From Jacaranda mimosifolia (Eukaryota; Streptophyta; Magnoliopsida; Lamiales; Bignoniaceae): DNA of 64,000 nucleotides. This document shows positions 44,162 to 57,359 of the stretch, one piece after another. The stretch lies in the NCBI GenBank assembly GCA_018894105.1, contig CM032117.1:43324501-43388500 (forward strand), in the 5' to 3' direction. A program made the position numbers and the translations under genes. Every line of letters starts with the position of its first letter. Position 1 is the first letter of the stretch. The notes under the pieces were generated by a model, which was not told where the DNA came from, searched no databases, and was given only the letters and a program-made list of their open reading frames with translations.

Positions 44162-47100
44162 CTATACATCGTATTTCTTGGGTTGCCTCCATTGAACAAA
44201 ATTTCTGGACAAAGATAGAACGAAAGAATAATTGTTTGGAGCTCCTTTCCTCCCGTACAAGTGCTTTCCTCCTAAATCCGTGAATTTAGGTCCCTTATCC
44301 TTGCTTCTTTCAATCTGCATAGCAAAATGCAAGTTATGATGTTGCAAAATTTTACACTCGATTCTTTAAAAGCTGAAAATTTCTACTATGAAATACAGCA
44401 TTTGCTGCATTCTTCACCAAAAAAACCTCACCACAAGTTTCAAAGCTTTATTTCTGTAGTTATGATTCATATTTTACTAGCAACTAACTACATCAATCAG
44501 TGCATATTAAATATCATCAGCACCATCTCATTTCAAGCATAGCTTTGACAAAGGAAAATCACAACTCCTACATGAGTTATTAAAATTTGCAGATCTTGCA
44601 AAATGTAGTGATTTTTATACTGAAAGTTGGTCTCAAATATCGATACCTTGTTTATCTTCCCATCCTTTAAATGATATCGAACGCCTGACCAATTGATAGA
44701 CTGAGAAAAATGTGATCGCATTGCAGATATAGGATACAGAAAATTGTCAACCAGCATTGCAATAAATACCTGCTCAAATGAAAATCAAGCAACTATTTCA
44801 GTTGGAGTAAGCGATGGTCTCGTTAACCCAGCATGAACAAACTAGACAACGCAGGTCAATCATTTCCATAGATATTACTCAACCAAACCATATTTTACAA
44901 TTGATTCCAAAAAATTGTATTGAATGCACATGTTGAAGGCTCGATAACGAGGAAAAGGGTAAGAAACATTTGATACATTTTCCAACTAGCACCTACTTTG
45001 AAATTCCATAAAAGTTGCTCCAAATCAGCCTTTGGTATAGTCTTCTCTACACTCTTTTAATCTTCAATAATTTTCTATAGCATATAGGTTGAAAATTAAA
45101 AAAAAAAAGAAATGGACTTACAAGACACCAGTTATAAGATGCAAGTGATAATGGAGGAGACTCTGGGGACAACAAATTGCATAGCTGGACCTCTATTCTT
45201 GTCAAGTTCCACATGGAAAGAAGTTCAATAACTGTACATACCGCAAGGCAACCAGCCAACCACAACCCTGAGAAAACAAGAATGCCACATGGTTAACAAA
45301 AATAAAAGGCCGAGAGCAGAGACACTTATAACAGAAAATATTGAAGTCCAACTGAAAACATTACAAGTATCCTTCTATCAAACTTCAGCCACCTATGGCA
45401 TAAAATCAGTGATTCTCCATGTTATTGAAAGCATCAGTTACACATATTTATGGACTCAAGCACCTATCCATCTTACACCCTTCACCACGATGAACCTCAG
45501 GCTTGCCTTCGAGAAATAATTTAGCTTGAGCAATACTTGAGCACCAACAATGATTTCCTTATTTCTCTTAAGTAGGTTGATTTTTATGAAGTATCATAAA
45601 AGGTAGTTAGCCTTTCAAAACAAATTCTTAGAGATATCCAGGTAGGCAAAGTTTATCCACAAGGATGGAAAGAGGGAGAACTACTTCATTGGTGTGTGTA
45701 AAATATAAAGGTGTATCAATCATAATCATGTGAGAACTAGCTTTTTTTTTTTTTTTGACATAAATGTGAGAACTAGCTTAATCATGCAAGTGAATGGTAA
45801 ATTCACATGCAAGAAATGAAAGAAAGTGGAAATTGTAAGTTTGACTCAAATTTCAAGCAATAAGGCCTCAATTAAGTTAGAATGGCCACTACGAACAATG
45901 AAGTAGGCACAAAAAAATATTGACATGCCCACTTTAAACAAAATACATTACTAACTGTTCCGGCAACAAGATCCTGCTCCCTAAATTCATATACACGTAC
46001 ACTATCTGATTTACGGACAATTGATACACTCACCGGTACATGGCAAAGTTACTTCACCAAATGAGTACCCTTTAGAGTAAAGTCTCAGTGCGGCTGCCAC
46101 ATGTATCCCAGACATGACATATGGTGCTACAAATCCCCATGATAAGTAGCAGTGGGAAGAGAACAATGCCCGGTTCATAATCCAGTTGACTTTTGTCGCG
46201 TATGACTCCAAAACAAATGTTTGCTTCCTCAAATAATTCCAATACCTACACAATACAACCAAAAGTTTGGTAAGACCTACAAGAAGCAGGAAAACAGACT
46301 CAAGCCGGAATATTTTTTTTTTCCTTTTGAAGCTAAATGACCAATTTTTTGGTAAAGATCATATTTCAGCAACATTGTGGAAACCTGCCAAAGCTAAGAT
46401 CACTTGCAAGTGGATGTGGGAAAACAGCAACTGGTGGCGATGAGATGAGTCTCTTATGAGCCCCTGTAGAGAAAATCAGTATCAGCAAATAATGCATTTT
46501 ATCAGCGCCCAATAGTGAAACGTAAAAGTTGTAATGCTTAAAATAACTTTTTAAACTGCACACCCACTCATGCAAGAATGCAGGAAATTGAAAAAAAAGA
46601 GACAGACAATTATACTGTGCAGCTCAATATCTCGGATATTCATTACACTTTGTGTGCTAAGTATACCCATGACCTAAACATAATCAATTTAAGATCGAGA
46701 GACACCAGATGTATTACCTGAAATAGCTGCAAGAGTCATGTCATCTGAGTATCCCCCGTCTCGAAGTTGTGAAACAACACCATGATGATCTGTTCTAAAA
46801 TCATCTGCATGCATCTGCAGTTAGAAAATTCATATAAGTTTCTGAAAACATAAACAAGAATTTAATTTCTAATATGCATAAAACGCTTACCATCATGCAT
46901 CCTCCCCACAAAAAGAATGTTTTTCCACCAGTAGCAAACCCCATAGAACAAGGCTGCATTGTAGAAAAAAGTCAATAATTAACATTGCAGCTCAAAGAAA
47001 ATTTTAACATGAGAAACCAGCCCACATAAAATGATCAACACCACTATGAAACACCATTGTTTTTTTAGATACATTTTCCAATATTTATGTGCAGGTGGAA

Positions 47101-50100
47101 TCTGTTTTGCAGAGACATTCCAGTGACTTCTGGACCTTGTAAATGCACATGATTGTTTCATCGAAATGGCTCACAAACTTGGGAACTTCAGGCTGCACCC
47201 CCCACCCAATCCTCATCCCCACTTCCCAACCAAGCCAAAATAAAATCTAACACAATCTTAGTAGAACCAATGAACAAACTACTTTCTACACAAAAGAAAT
47301 ATTTTTTTATTTCCACGTGGAGAAAATTGCTAACAGGAAGCTGTAATTAAGAATTGCTAACTTACCATGTGATATTCGTATATGCAGTAACTCCCTAAAC
47401 TTCCAGATGGTAAATCAAGGGGATATCCAGTTTGAATAAATATCTGCACATTGTCACAGGCAACGAACCAAGAGCTATTTAAACAAACAAAGAATAAGAT
47501 TTAAGAGCATCAATCAGGACAACGTCTAAAATAATATATTAAGTAATGTTGTAAAAGTCCATATATCAGCATACGTCTGGGTTCTTTTCCATTTCAGCAG
47601 TGAGGGCTCCAATGGACCCAGGATGCAGCCTAACATCATCATCCAGAAATAACACATACTTGCTATCTTTATGCATTTTCTCTAGCCCGACCTGCAAAAT
47701 GTAAATTCTGTACATTAAATGCAATACCTAATGGAATGCAGAAGATAGCAACATCCTATATAATGAATAAGTGAAAAACAATATCCAATTGCTTCTTGTT
47801 TCTAGGAGTTGCTGAAGGTAATCTACCAAAAAGTGGAGTTCAAAACAACACAATTTTAACAATTGAACTCGGTTATTGTATTTAATTATTCTGAAAACTT
47901 GTTTTGCTAAACCTTCATAAGAAGCTCGTAGCCATACAAAAAAGCACGCTCGTTTCAGGTTCCAATATGCAATATCTGGAAAGGAAAGGATCTGTTTAGT
48001 GACATCTTAGAGGGAGTAATATATTTTACGTTTGACAACTTATATAATATATTAAAAAGTCCGGTAAAAGTTTTTAGTGAGTATCATATAAGCCCCAAAA
48101 AGATATTATGAGTTCATAAAATCTTTTAGTAAACTAAGATGACCTCAACTTATTTTTAACATTTTTATAAGCTCTTTTAATTTTACTGTGTAAATTACAA
48201 AATTGATATTACTAATATTTTATAAGTTTCAGGACCTTATTTATCCAAGAACTTTTAAGAGTTTATTTCTAAGATAATATCGATATTTTATAAACCACAA
48301 AAACAATATGAGGTATAGGAGACGATATTTCAAATAAGTTTAGTCGACCACTTTCTTAATAAAAGAAGTGACCATAAATCTATGATATACATGTCTGCCA
48401 CACTCTGGATTATAATATATTGTAGCACTTTTCTCTTGTGTGACTGCTTTTGGAGCTTACACAACAAAGAGAATTTTACAGAAACACTTCCAACTGAACC
48501 AGTAGAAGCATTCTATACCAACTGATTATGAATCTTCTGACTACAGGTTGTTGACAGACCAGCTACTATAATTTTGGCATCAACATCATCCTGCACAATT
48601 TTATACGCTCATGTGAGATGCAAATCTATTTCTGCATAAACTTGAATACATGATTACATGGCACAGTAATTGGAGATGTAGCTTATACTTGGAAATTTGA
48701 GCAAAAATAACAAGACTAAAATAAAAAAGCAAAAACTAGTGTGCATCTTAGTAGAAAATGAAAATGCAGATATAAAAAAATAAAAAGAACATTCATTTGT
48801 GCACCTTGTATGTCTAACATCTACAGATGATCACTATCACTTAGTAAACCATAAACAACAATCAAATAGCCCAAGCATAGCGGTTTATTTACAGAGAGCA
48901 ATTTCTCTAATTCTCCAGTGCCTTTTAATTGTTCTCTTTCACATGCAGCAACTTCTCTCAAATACTTAAGAGTTGCAACTTAAATTGCAGTGTCTTCCTT
49001 TTCTACATTAGATAAGATAATTGTTACCATCATAATTTATTTCTGCTGTGATAAATTCAGAAGTCCCATGGATCCATTCATGTTCTTTGCAATAAGCCAG
49101 TTGACAAAAGTTCCATTTCAAAAGGAATGAAGGAAAACAAAAAGATATCTTTTGGACAAAACCAGTATAAGACTTCAAAAAAATGGTTAAATAGTGGCTG
49201 TTAGGTCCTATATTAAGTTCATGATCAGTTGTCTCCTAGATACCTGGTAGAGTCTAACATTACAGTTTGATTTATTCCTCCAGTCCAATCTTACCCCATT
49301 TTTCCCCATTCTTGCTAATGCAATGTTTGACTCTTACAAGTGCCAGTGGTGAACATGGAGCCTTGAACCCTCAAAAAAGATAACCTTTCAAATTAAACCA
49401 GCTTATTTACACATAGAACCATATTCAAGAAGACCTAGCATAATGACAATTAGACATCATAGCCCAAAATGTCAAATGGTCCCAAAAAGAAAAGTTAACT
49501 TTCTCCTCATAATATTTTTTTGAGAAGTGAAGAATGAGCCAAAGATAAAGCTCCTGCGAATATGATGGCTTTACTCTTAACAACAACAGAAATTCGCACA
49601 TATAAAAGAGTCATAAGAAATTCAGTTAACTTAGATTCTTGTGCTTGAACCTCAGCTCATACACAAGCAAATCTAATCAGTATATTGCCAAAGCAACATG
49701 GTGAAGAAAATGTTTTCTCATTCTGAAACTTATATAGGGAAATTTTATGAAATTCTTGGACTTGAACTTCCAATTCTAGACAAGCAAATATGATGATTAC
49801 TTTGCCAAACCAATACCGGCAAGAAATGTTGCCATCCAGACAACATCTTGCTTTGACTGGAAAATTAGTGGATGCACTTCTATGAAGAGAAGATAATACA
49901 TGCTTACAGCATTCAATCTTACATGCAGGTAAAGGAAGAAAACAACAGACCTTAAACTCCTTTAACAATTGGGAGACCGCGTGGTAAGCAGGGTCTTCCG
50001 TACTTTCAACCACAAACAGAAATTCTAGGGGACCGCCATATAAAGATGTAATCTGCAGCATTCATTAACCAAAGGATACTCAAAACTAACATTTTTCCAT

Positions 50101-52372
50101 TTCTTTGCTCATATGGTGATACAGACTAGTAGAATCTAAAATTCTCAAAATTAGAAAGGGAAAGTAATATGCTAAAAGTAATAACAGATGAAAACTTTAA
50201 AGTAAGGCCTAAGGTTCTGATTCAAGACTTACGTCAAAGAATCCTGTTTTATCAATCTTATAAATAACAGAAATAGGAAAAGAGAATGTAAAAGAAACGA
50301 AAGAATTAGAAAACGGAGGCAGACAGTGCAAATTGACCATATAACAAATTGACTTTGTTTTGAATTACTAGCCCATGAATTCTCTAGTTTGAATACACTT
50401 ACTTTCAAAGTAGTGTACTCAGCTCCTAGCAGCTCATTAATGATTGAATACATGCTTAGAGCACTAAAATGGATTATGTCAAACCACCTATTTGGATGAG
50501 CATTAAGAATTTTAAGGATTATTTTACCTGACTTCTCCAGTTATGCAGATTGTGTTCCCCGAACCCCTTCAAAGGCATTACAACTGAAACGCTTGGCAAA
50601 TTGACCTGATTAGAATGCTCGAGGTCATTAATATCATAACAAAGAAAAGCAAAGTTATTGCCACTTTTTATGCTTTTCTTCATCCTTCTTATCTCTTTAT
50701 TCCTGTGACAAGAAATTTGTTACTAATTATAAATGTTGAGCACAATAATGAGAGCTAAAGCAGAGAAAAACCCATATATGGTATTAGCATTTAGCACCTA
50801 AGCTAGATGGGAGACTGTCAAAAACCAATACCTCACATAAGAAGCCAAAGCCCAGCCAAGGGCAAGAACTAAGCAAATGAAAAATCCCTGCAACAAGAAC
50901 AAAAGTTTCAACTTATTTTGCAATTGCCCAATCAGAGCTAAACTGAAGCAATCCAAAGTAATAATGATACTTAAATCATGTCGTTCTATTAGTTTTCTTA
51001 TTTTAATAAGGATTGCCAAAGCCGAAAGAGCATGTATCACATCACACCACAAAACAAGATTTGCCTAAATTTATAGCAAGAATTTTATATCACACATTAT
51101 TGTCTATTAAGTGAACAATCTGATAACCAGATAAAATTCCACTTTCTTCATTTTTTACCTGATTCATGTTTATGGAGCAATTGAGCTTTAGTAACAGTGT
51201 GTTTCCACCAAATGTGCACAAGAATTAGTACATTTTGAAGTGCATATGAGAAAAACTACTGTATGAACCAGGTCTACTTAGAGTAAATCCAGATGTAAAT
51301 AAATAAAACCACAATAACAAAAAGACTACTAAAGCTTGCTAACTCTTGCAACGTCAAAGCAACAGATGCACCATTTGAGTCCCAAAAGATTAATAAGGAA
51401 TCAACAAAATCCAGAACATAAAAATAGAAAACAAGAAATAAATTCCAAAATGCATCATAAATTTTGATGCCTGGTAATTATCTATTTATCAGATCTCTGA
51501 GTTAAAATCCTACTCCTGAATGTGAATTTCTCAGCCTATTGTTGCATTTCCAAATGCCAATGTCCAAGATCTATGATGCTACTAAAAAAATGCAGGAGGT
51601 CAAATCTTTCTCAGTTACAGTCATTCTCACTTAATAATCAGAAGTTAGTGTTGACCTTGTTTTGTTGCTTGACTCATCATCATGTCCCACCACGCAACAT
51701 CCCCTACCCCTCCAGAAAGGAGAGAAAACTAAAGCAATACTAAGTAGAGTCCTCTTGTAACTAACTATCAAAATCAGTAAACTGCAATAGTATTTCAGTC
51801 AACTCTAGTACCACATTGAAATTCAAATAGTAACATCCACCGTCAAATGTCCATCTACGTAGGATTAAAATTATTTCCCTTCTTCATGGATAATGTAATG
51901 CTTAATGTATGAAAGACTCGTCAGATCTAACCGACATACAAAATCCAACTATCATTCCCCTCAAGTTCATATGACAAGTAAGAAGTCAAAACAAAATCAA
52001 ATCAAATTGCAAACTCTTTATCTTTATTCGGCCTAAAATGCCGCATAGTTCGAGCTCTGAACAACAATTAAAAGCAGTAAAACTTTCAAGACATTGCATC
52101 TTAAACAAGAAAAATAAGCTCAAATCAATCAAAGTACATTTTTGTTCCGATCCCGAAGACGGACAGAGTCAAATTATTTGAATTAACATTCCTTAACATT
52201 CCACATTTTCATATTGAGAACAAACATTTTCAGCTGTTGCTCACTTTTTCCACAAAGAGTTTCGAAAAGAAAAAGAGAAACATACCTGGATCTGAATAAA
52301 AAGCGCGAGGGGACTAGAGCAAGCTCTGCTGGCGGCGAATAAAAACGCATCCAGTGAATCAAACGACCACAT
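44162..52372 (-). CDS. GCS: Ceramide glucosyltransferase (glucosylceramide synthase, GT21)
   Basis: Transfers glucose from UDP-glucose to ceramide, making glucosylceramide, in the endomembrane system. Fourteen exons (minus strand): 52286-52372, 50832-50887, 50528-50702, 49951-50052, 48519-48590, 47575-47691, 47366-47443, 46891-46953, 46718-46814, 46385-46463, 46034-46245, 45122-45267, 44647-44769, 44162-44314. All are GT-AG with consistent phase, giving 519 aa, the length I recall for the Arabidopsis protein. Seen: an N-terminal membrane anchor (about 30-46); GT-A core with VESTEDPAY (Asp126), FLDDDVRLHPG (Asp181-183) and GGYSDDM (Asp274/275); RYWNYLRKQTF (309-319) where other GT21 enzymes have QxxRW; hydrophobic C-terminal segments (about 335-445); and a basic tail ending WRQPKKYDV. 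The ATG at 52372 is chosen; the open frame extends further upstream without an ATG. The gene looks intact and is probably functional. Confidence 0.95.
45744..45763 (-). mobile_element. Minimal poly(A) retroposon scar in a GCS intron
   Basis: About 13 T residues followed by GACATAA sit between two copies of ATGTGAGAACTAGCTT (45728-45743 and 45764-45779). A long target duplication around a poly(A) tail read on the minus strand is what a LINE/SINE insertion truncated almost to its tail leaves behind. It lies in the intron between exons 11 and 12. Confidence 0.55.
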
Positions 52373-52515
52373 TTGAGTCAAAATGTCTGTATCCACAAAT
52401 CCTACTGAGCTCCCAACTTTCTCTCTAGCATTCAAAATGAAGAAACGAGTGCAATGTGCTAGGGCAAAAACAACGCCCTAAATTTCAGGTCCAATAAACA
52501 CACATGTGCGTAGTT

Positions 52516-52519
<4 letters not shown>

Positions 52520-52557
<38 letters not shown>
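52520..52557. repeat. (CT)n / (GA)n microsatellite in the GCS 5' leader
   Basis: A CT run just upstream of the GCS start codon, about 150-185 bases from the ATG at 52372. GA/CT tracts are common in plant 5' leaders and core promoters and may act in expression, which is an inference here. Confidence 0.85.
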
Positions 52558-52558
<1 letters not shown>

Positions 52559-55186
52559 ATCGCCATAGATGGAAAGCAAAGATAGAACAGAGCTGGAGAG
52601 CGAAAAACAGAGGAAAGAGAAAAAGGGGCTAATACAATAGACGGCGTAATTCTATAGAGCGTGTCGACTTTTTACCGAGACAGAGAATTGATACTAATTT
52701 ATCTGTACCGTTGGATAGAAGTGGTGTAATTTATATATGGAGGGTTTATAGCTTGGGGGGTCCCTCGTGTGAGGTGGCAAGTGTGGAGTGGTGGGGTTTG
52801 GCAATTAATGAGGAAGATGCTGATTGATGATTCGAATCTTCACATTCGCTGTCTCTTTCATTTCACTCCCATTTCACATGGCCTTTCTCTTCCCTCTGTT
52901 TTTCAAATTTTATACTTAATTAACTAATGCAGATTGATGTTGTAACGAAGGTGTATTAATATTAGTTTTGTAAAATAATTTGATGAACAAAAACCTCAAC
53001 CCAAATACATATTTATTAAACTTTAATAATAAAGATATTTATTGAAATCTAATCAGGAAAGTATTATAGCTATTAGCTAGCTTGCGCAAAATATATTTTT
53101 GAATTAATTATAGAAAATATCCTACTCTCACACAAAATATCTTATAGCATGCAATTTAATGTTGAAAAAAATACCAAATATTGGTTAATTAAATAATAAT
53201 TTAGGCTGACTATACATTTTACTACATTACTAATACCCAATTTAGTTTAATCACCAAATAAATTGGTTTGAATTCCTCTTGCACAATGCCTTTCCAGAGA
53301 GAATTATACATCAACAAAAAATTTGTGACGTGTGAATTATACATAATAAATTAGTGCAATTAGGTGGATAGGAGTAGCCAATAGTAACTTATATTCTAAT
53401 TAATATATTATTATGTAGTGTCTGTGTGGCAAAATCTCACAAGTTTCATTGATCATTATATTTTATAGAATATTTCGTATGAGTACCTCAAATTATGTGA
53501 GAATCAAGTTAAGTTAAACATTGCAATGCTTAATAATTTATAAAATACAAGGACAATGAAATGCCATACTGCATCACTGCTTCTAGCTTTCTGCTAGTAC
53601 GTTTCTTTCAAAATATAACTATGAACTATTTGATTCTTTGAAATAAAGATGGTCTTTTTTTTTTTTTCTCTCATTTTTTTCCTTTTTGAATTGTAATGAA
53701 TTATTCAGAAATTTGCGACTATTATTTGCGTAACTTATGTAGTACGTAGTTTATAAATGTTAAATATCTCTTATCTATTTTGAGCCAAAAATGAGCTTTA
53801 CAAACAATTTCTAAACAAGCAAGAAAAGAAATTTTGAGTTTAGTAGAAAGTGTCACAATTAATGTGGATGCTTACATTTAACTAATGAATTTTCACGAAT
53901 GTGCTTTGAAAACTCAAAACCTTGTTATGTAGAATCCGTGCTTATCTCTAGACATTCGCAATAAGACAATAAAGTAAGAAAGTCTTAATTGCAATTTTGT
54001 TGTTGTCCATTTGATTATTATTCCTGAAAAGGGAGTGAAATTTCAGCATAGGAAAGTGAGAATATAAAAAAATATTTGACTTAACAAAATGATTTATTTT
54101 GACAAATCTTATATTTGAAACTAATGCATGACTTAGCCCAATTCTAAGCATACTGAGTGCCCATGTGGTTTTATTTTTATAAAATGAAAATAAAAAATTA
54201 TCAAATTTTCTTTATTTTTACAGATATTTTTAGTTTTAAATTATTTTCTCAAATACACATACACATTCTTTTCATTTTTACATCTTATTTTCTCATACTC
54301 TTATTTTCATCATTTTTAATACAAAAATACAATAATATCCAAATATATCTTATTTTCAATCATACACAATCATTTCATTTTAAACAAAGCATCTAAACAA
54401 TACTTCATTTCCAAACTTAAATTCATAACTAACTTTTCACTTTTTAAAAATGACAGAAAATGAAAAATAATTTTGAAAACATATCCAAATTGGCTCTAAA
54501 TTTTTGAATGGCAGAAAATAACAAGACAAACAAAAAAGTAGAAGCTTGCCAAGAAAGTTGAAATATGCATTTCACAAAAGACCATTTATGTGACGTACTT
54601 TTTGATTGTTCGGCAGTTAATGTACTGCAAGGATTAGTTGTGGAAAGCTTCGTCATAACTTTAGATTAAGATTCAGATTCAAACAAAGGGAGAAATAAAT
54701 TAAAGATGAAAACAAAAAAAGGAAAAAAGAAGATGAAAAATTGATAACCCATTAATAAGAAATGGAAGAAAAACAATGGTAACTATATCATTAATGTATT
54801 GGGACAAGCAAAGTAGCTGTCAACTGGCTGGTCGATTGCCGCTTTACTTGGATAAATGATAATTTTTCAATTTCCAAATCACTACAGAACATCAATTAGG
54901 GATTGAAAATGAGGCACACATGTATATGTATGTATGTATGTACGTATGGTGCTGGCTCACATGATTTATGAGTATATGCCTGCGGCCTCTGTCGTTATCA
55001 TGACTGATTCATACGCTATAACATTTTGCCAATCATGTGGGTCTGCAAGCAATCAGCACTTGATTTTTAACAAGTGGCCGGGGGGTTCCCAAGCCAAGAT
55101 TTTAAACCTACTGGTCTCTCTATTTTGACTTGTTGGCACAGTATATTAATAAGAACTACACCTTATTGCTGCAAATCAATTTAATT
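52558..55186. other. Promoter side of GCS and AT-rich spacer
   Basis: The first few hundred bases should hold the GCS promoter; no clear TATA box was chosen. The rest is AT-rich non-coding sequence with no transposon ends or conserved coding segments recognised. Confidence 0.5.
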
Positions 55187-55202
55187 ATTGACTTATATCA
55201 AT

Positions 55203-55896
55203 ATTTTTAAAATCAGATCGGACAATAAATCGGTAAGACTATTGGTTACTGGTTCAATCGATTCAATCAATTCGACCATATGACGCTATAATAACATAAT
55301 AATTATATTTAATTTTATAAATATATATAATATTTTAATATTACCAAAAAATAAAACTTTCAATTGATATAGAAAGAATATTATTTAAAAAAAATTTCAA
55401 CTTACTTATTTTTAAGTACGTTTTTTAAAAAATAATACTATTTCACAATTAGTCAACTACAAATAAATAAAAAATAATATTTCACATTAATTTAAGTAAT
55501 CATTTGTATCATGCTTCAACTCCAAGTAAAAATAAATTCTTCTACGCTAAATATTCAACATAATTTAAGGGAGATTAAATAAAATAAAATAACAAATTAA
55601 ATATAAGCATTCACATATAACTACCACTTCATTAAATTTCAAGAAAATAAATTCATGTTTTAAAAAATTACATGTCCAAAATCTTTAATCATCATCTTCA
55701 ACTCATCTCTTTTCTTTTTTACTTTTTCTTTTTCAAAAAAAAAATTAAAATTTAAAATTTTCAAAAAAAAGAAGAGTGAACCAGTTGAACCGGTCTGGTT
55801 TTGACTGGTTTTCAACCGATTTTGACTCGTTCTCACTAGTTTTGAGGATTCGATCGGACCGAACTGGCCTCCAGTCACCGGTCCGGTTTTCAAAAC
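55203..55896. mobile_element. Unclassified insertion with TIR-like ends and 16-bp direct repeats
   Basis: Direct repeats ATTGACTTATATCAAT (55187-55202) and ATTGACCTATATCAAT (55897-55912) differ at one base. The ends resemble inverted repeats: left TTTTTAAAATCAGATCGGAC; right, reverse-complemented, GTTTTGAAAACCGGACC. The right arm is rich in ACCGG/CCGGT blocks, the middle is AT-rich, and there is no coding capacity. The TTTTAAAAxCGGACCGG-type sequence is recurrent in plant genomes, but I cannot assign a superfamily. Confidence 0.55.
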
Positions 55897-56319
55897 ATTG
55901 ACCTATATCAATTATTTTTTGTTGATATACAATAACATTATTTGCATTTACCTTGTGCATTGGATATATATTGTAGAGTTGATTAATATGACTCTTGATT
56001 TTCTTTTTTCATTTTTCTTTTTTTTCCCTCATATATAAGTCGTTCCTTGGTACCATTTGAAGCAATTGTTGTTACAAAAACTAAATGGAATCAATTCTAT
56101 ATTAGAAGTATGAAATCATTTTTGACATCAAGGCATTAAAAAGCTCACTCGCATCTTTCATTTTTATTGAAAAATGGGTAGAAACATAAACCATAATATA
56201 AACAATAATGGCAAACCAGAGTTTTAAAAATTTGGCCAGATAAAAGATTGATGACATTACTAGTTGCTGATTCAATCTGAAGAAGGATAAACCAAATCAA
56301 TCAAATTTTTTTGTTTGTG

Positions 56320-56724
56320 AGCTCCAAATCTCAGAAGGAAAACAACATTACAATTCTAATCACAGTTGAGGTCTAAATGTGACGACCTGTATTTTCTATG
56401 CAACATGCTCTCTGGCTAAAGTCCCTCTCAAATAAATTTACACGGGTATTTATAGGAAACAACAATGTATTATCAATACAAGGACTTATCCTGTATCATT
56501 CATATTTCGCCACGTGTCTTCAGATTGACGACTGTCTATTCGAGGTCATACGCTAGTCCTTAATGCATGAGTACTATTGTTGTCAAGCCAATGATGCCAT
56601 GTGTCTTAAAATCAATATCTCTATAGGTAGTACTACATTTAGGTCTTTATCTCAGGTCGGGTTGTTAATTAGGGTATTAGTAAAGACTTAACTTCTAATC
56701 AAACATCATTTTCTTCCCACATCA
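56320..56724 (-). repeat. 3' LTR of the second minus-strand Tat element
   Basis: Begins TGATGTGGGAAGAAAATG (minus strand, 56724) and has a TATA box CCTATAAATACC near 56448. Aligns with 35440-35857. A purine-rich tract (GAAGAAGTAAGGGAG, minus strand, 56729-56743) lies directly upstream and fits a polypurine tract. The lower boundary is approximate. Confidence 0.65.
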
Positions 56725-57359
56725 TCAACTCCCTTACTTCTTCAAGTTTGTTTACAGGGATGGAGAAGTTGATTCATCTGGAGATGTTATGAACTTGAAC
56801 TTTTTGCATTAGAACTTGATTGTATACTTTTAAATTTGAATTAATATTTTTTTATCATTTTATTATACCTATTTATTTATTTATTATCGTATTATTTTAT
56901 TATATATATAATTTTTTTTACTGTCACTCCAAAGGTCTCTTAATCAAGGCCATTGGATAAATGTATCATGTTTTATCTTCACCACTGGATCTGCACCTAT
57001 TTTGGGGCTATTCCTTATAGATAGCTAGTGGACCATTTGATTCATTGCTTAGTGAAAATAAATGACCTTGCGTGGGAGCTTCGACCTCACTACTTGCATC
57101 TTACTTAAGTGGAAGGTCTAGGTAACATTCTTTTTACACATCATCTCAATCCACAAATTCTAGTCGTGCTTCTAGTGACATTAGTACCTCTACTAGCTCT
57201 TCTGATACTTGTGAGGAACTCCCAGTACTTGTCCCCAAGGTTAGGATTCTCGCAACCCTATGATCATCAACTCTAAGCTCTCTTCTAGAATAATAGTAAG
57301 TCTTCGCAAACAATTTCTTTATTCCCTCAAGTTATAGAATAATAGCCCCAGATGCTGGC

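Noticed and set aside
47692..48518. A MITE in the large GCS intron (about 47995-48370)
   Set aside because: AT-rich, and the outer blocks look vaguely inverted (CTTAGAGGGAGTAATA and AGAAGTGACC), but I could not align ends or find a target duplication.
52373..52435. N-terminal extension of the glucosyltransferase beyond the ATG at 52372
   Set aside because: The open frame starts only at a TTG. The 519-aa product from 52372 aligns with the known plant start and length.
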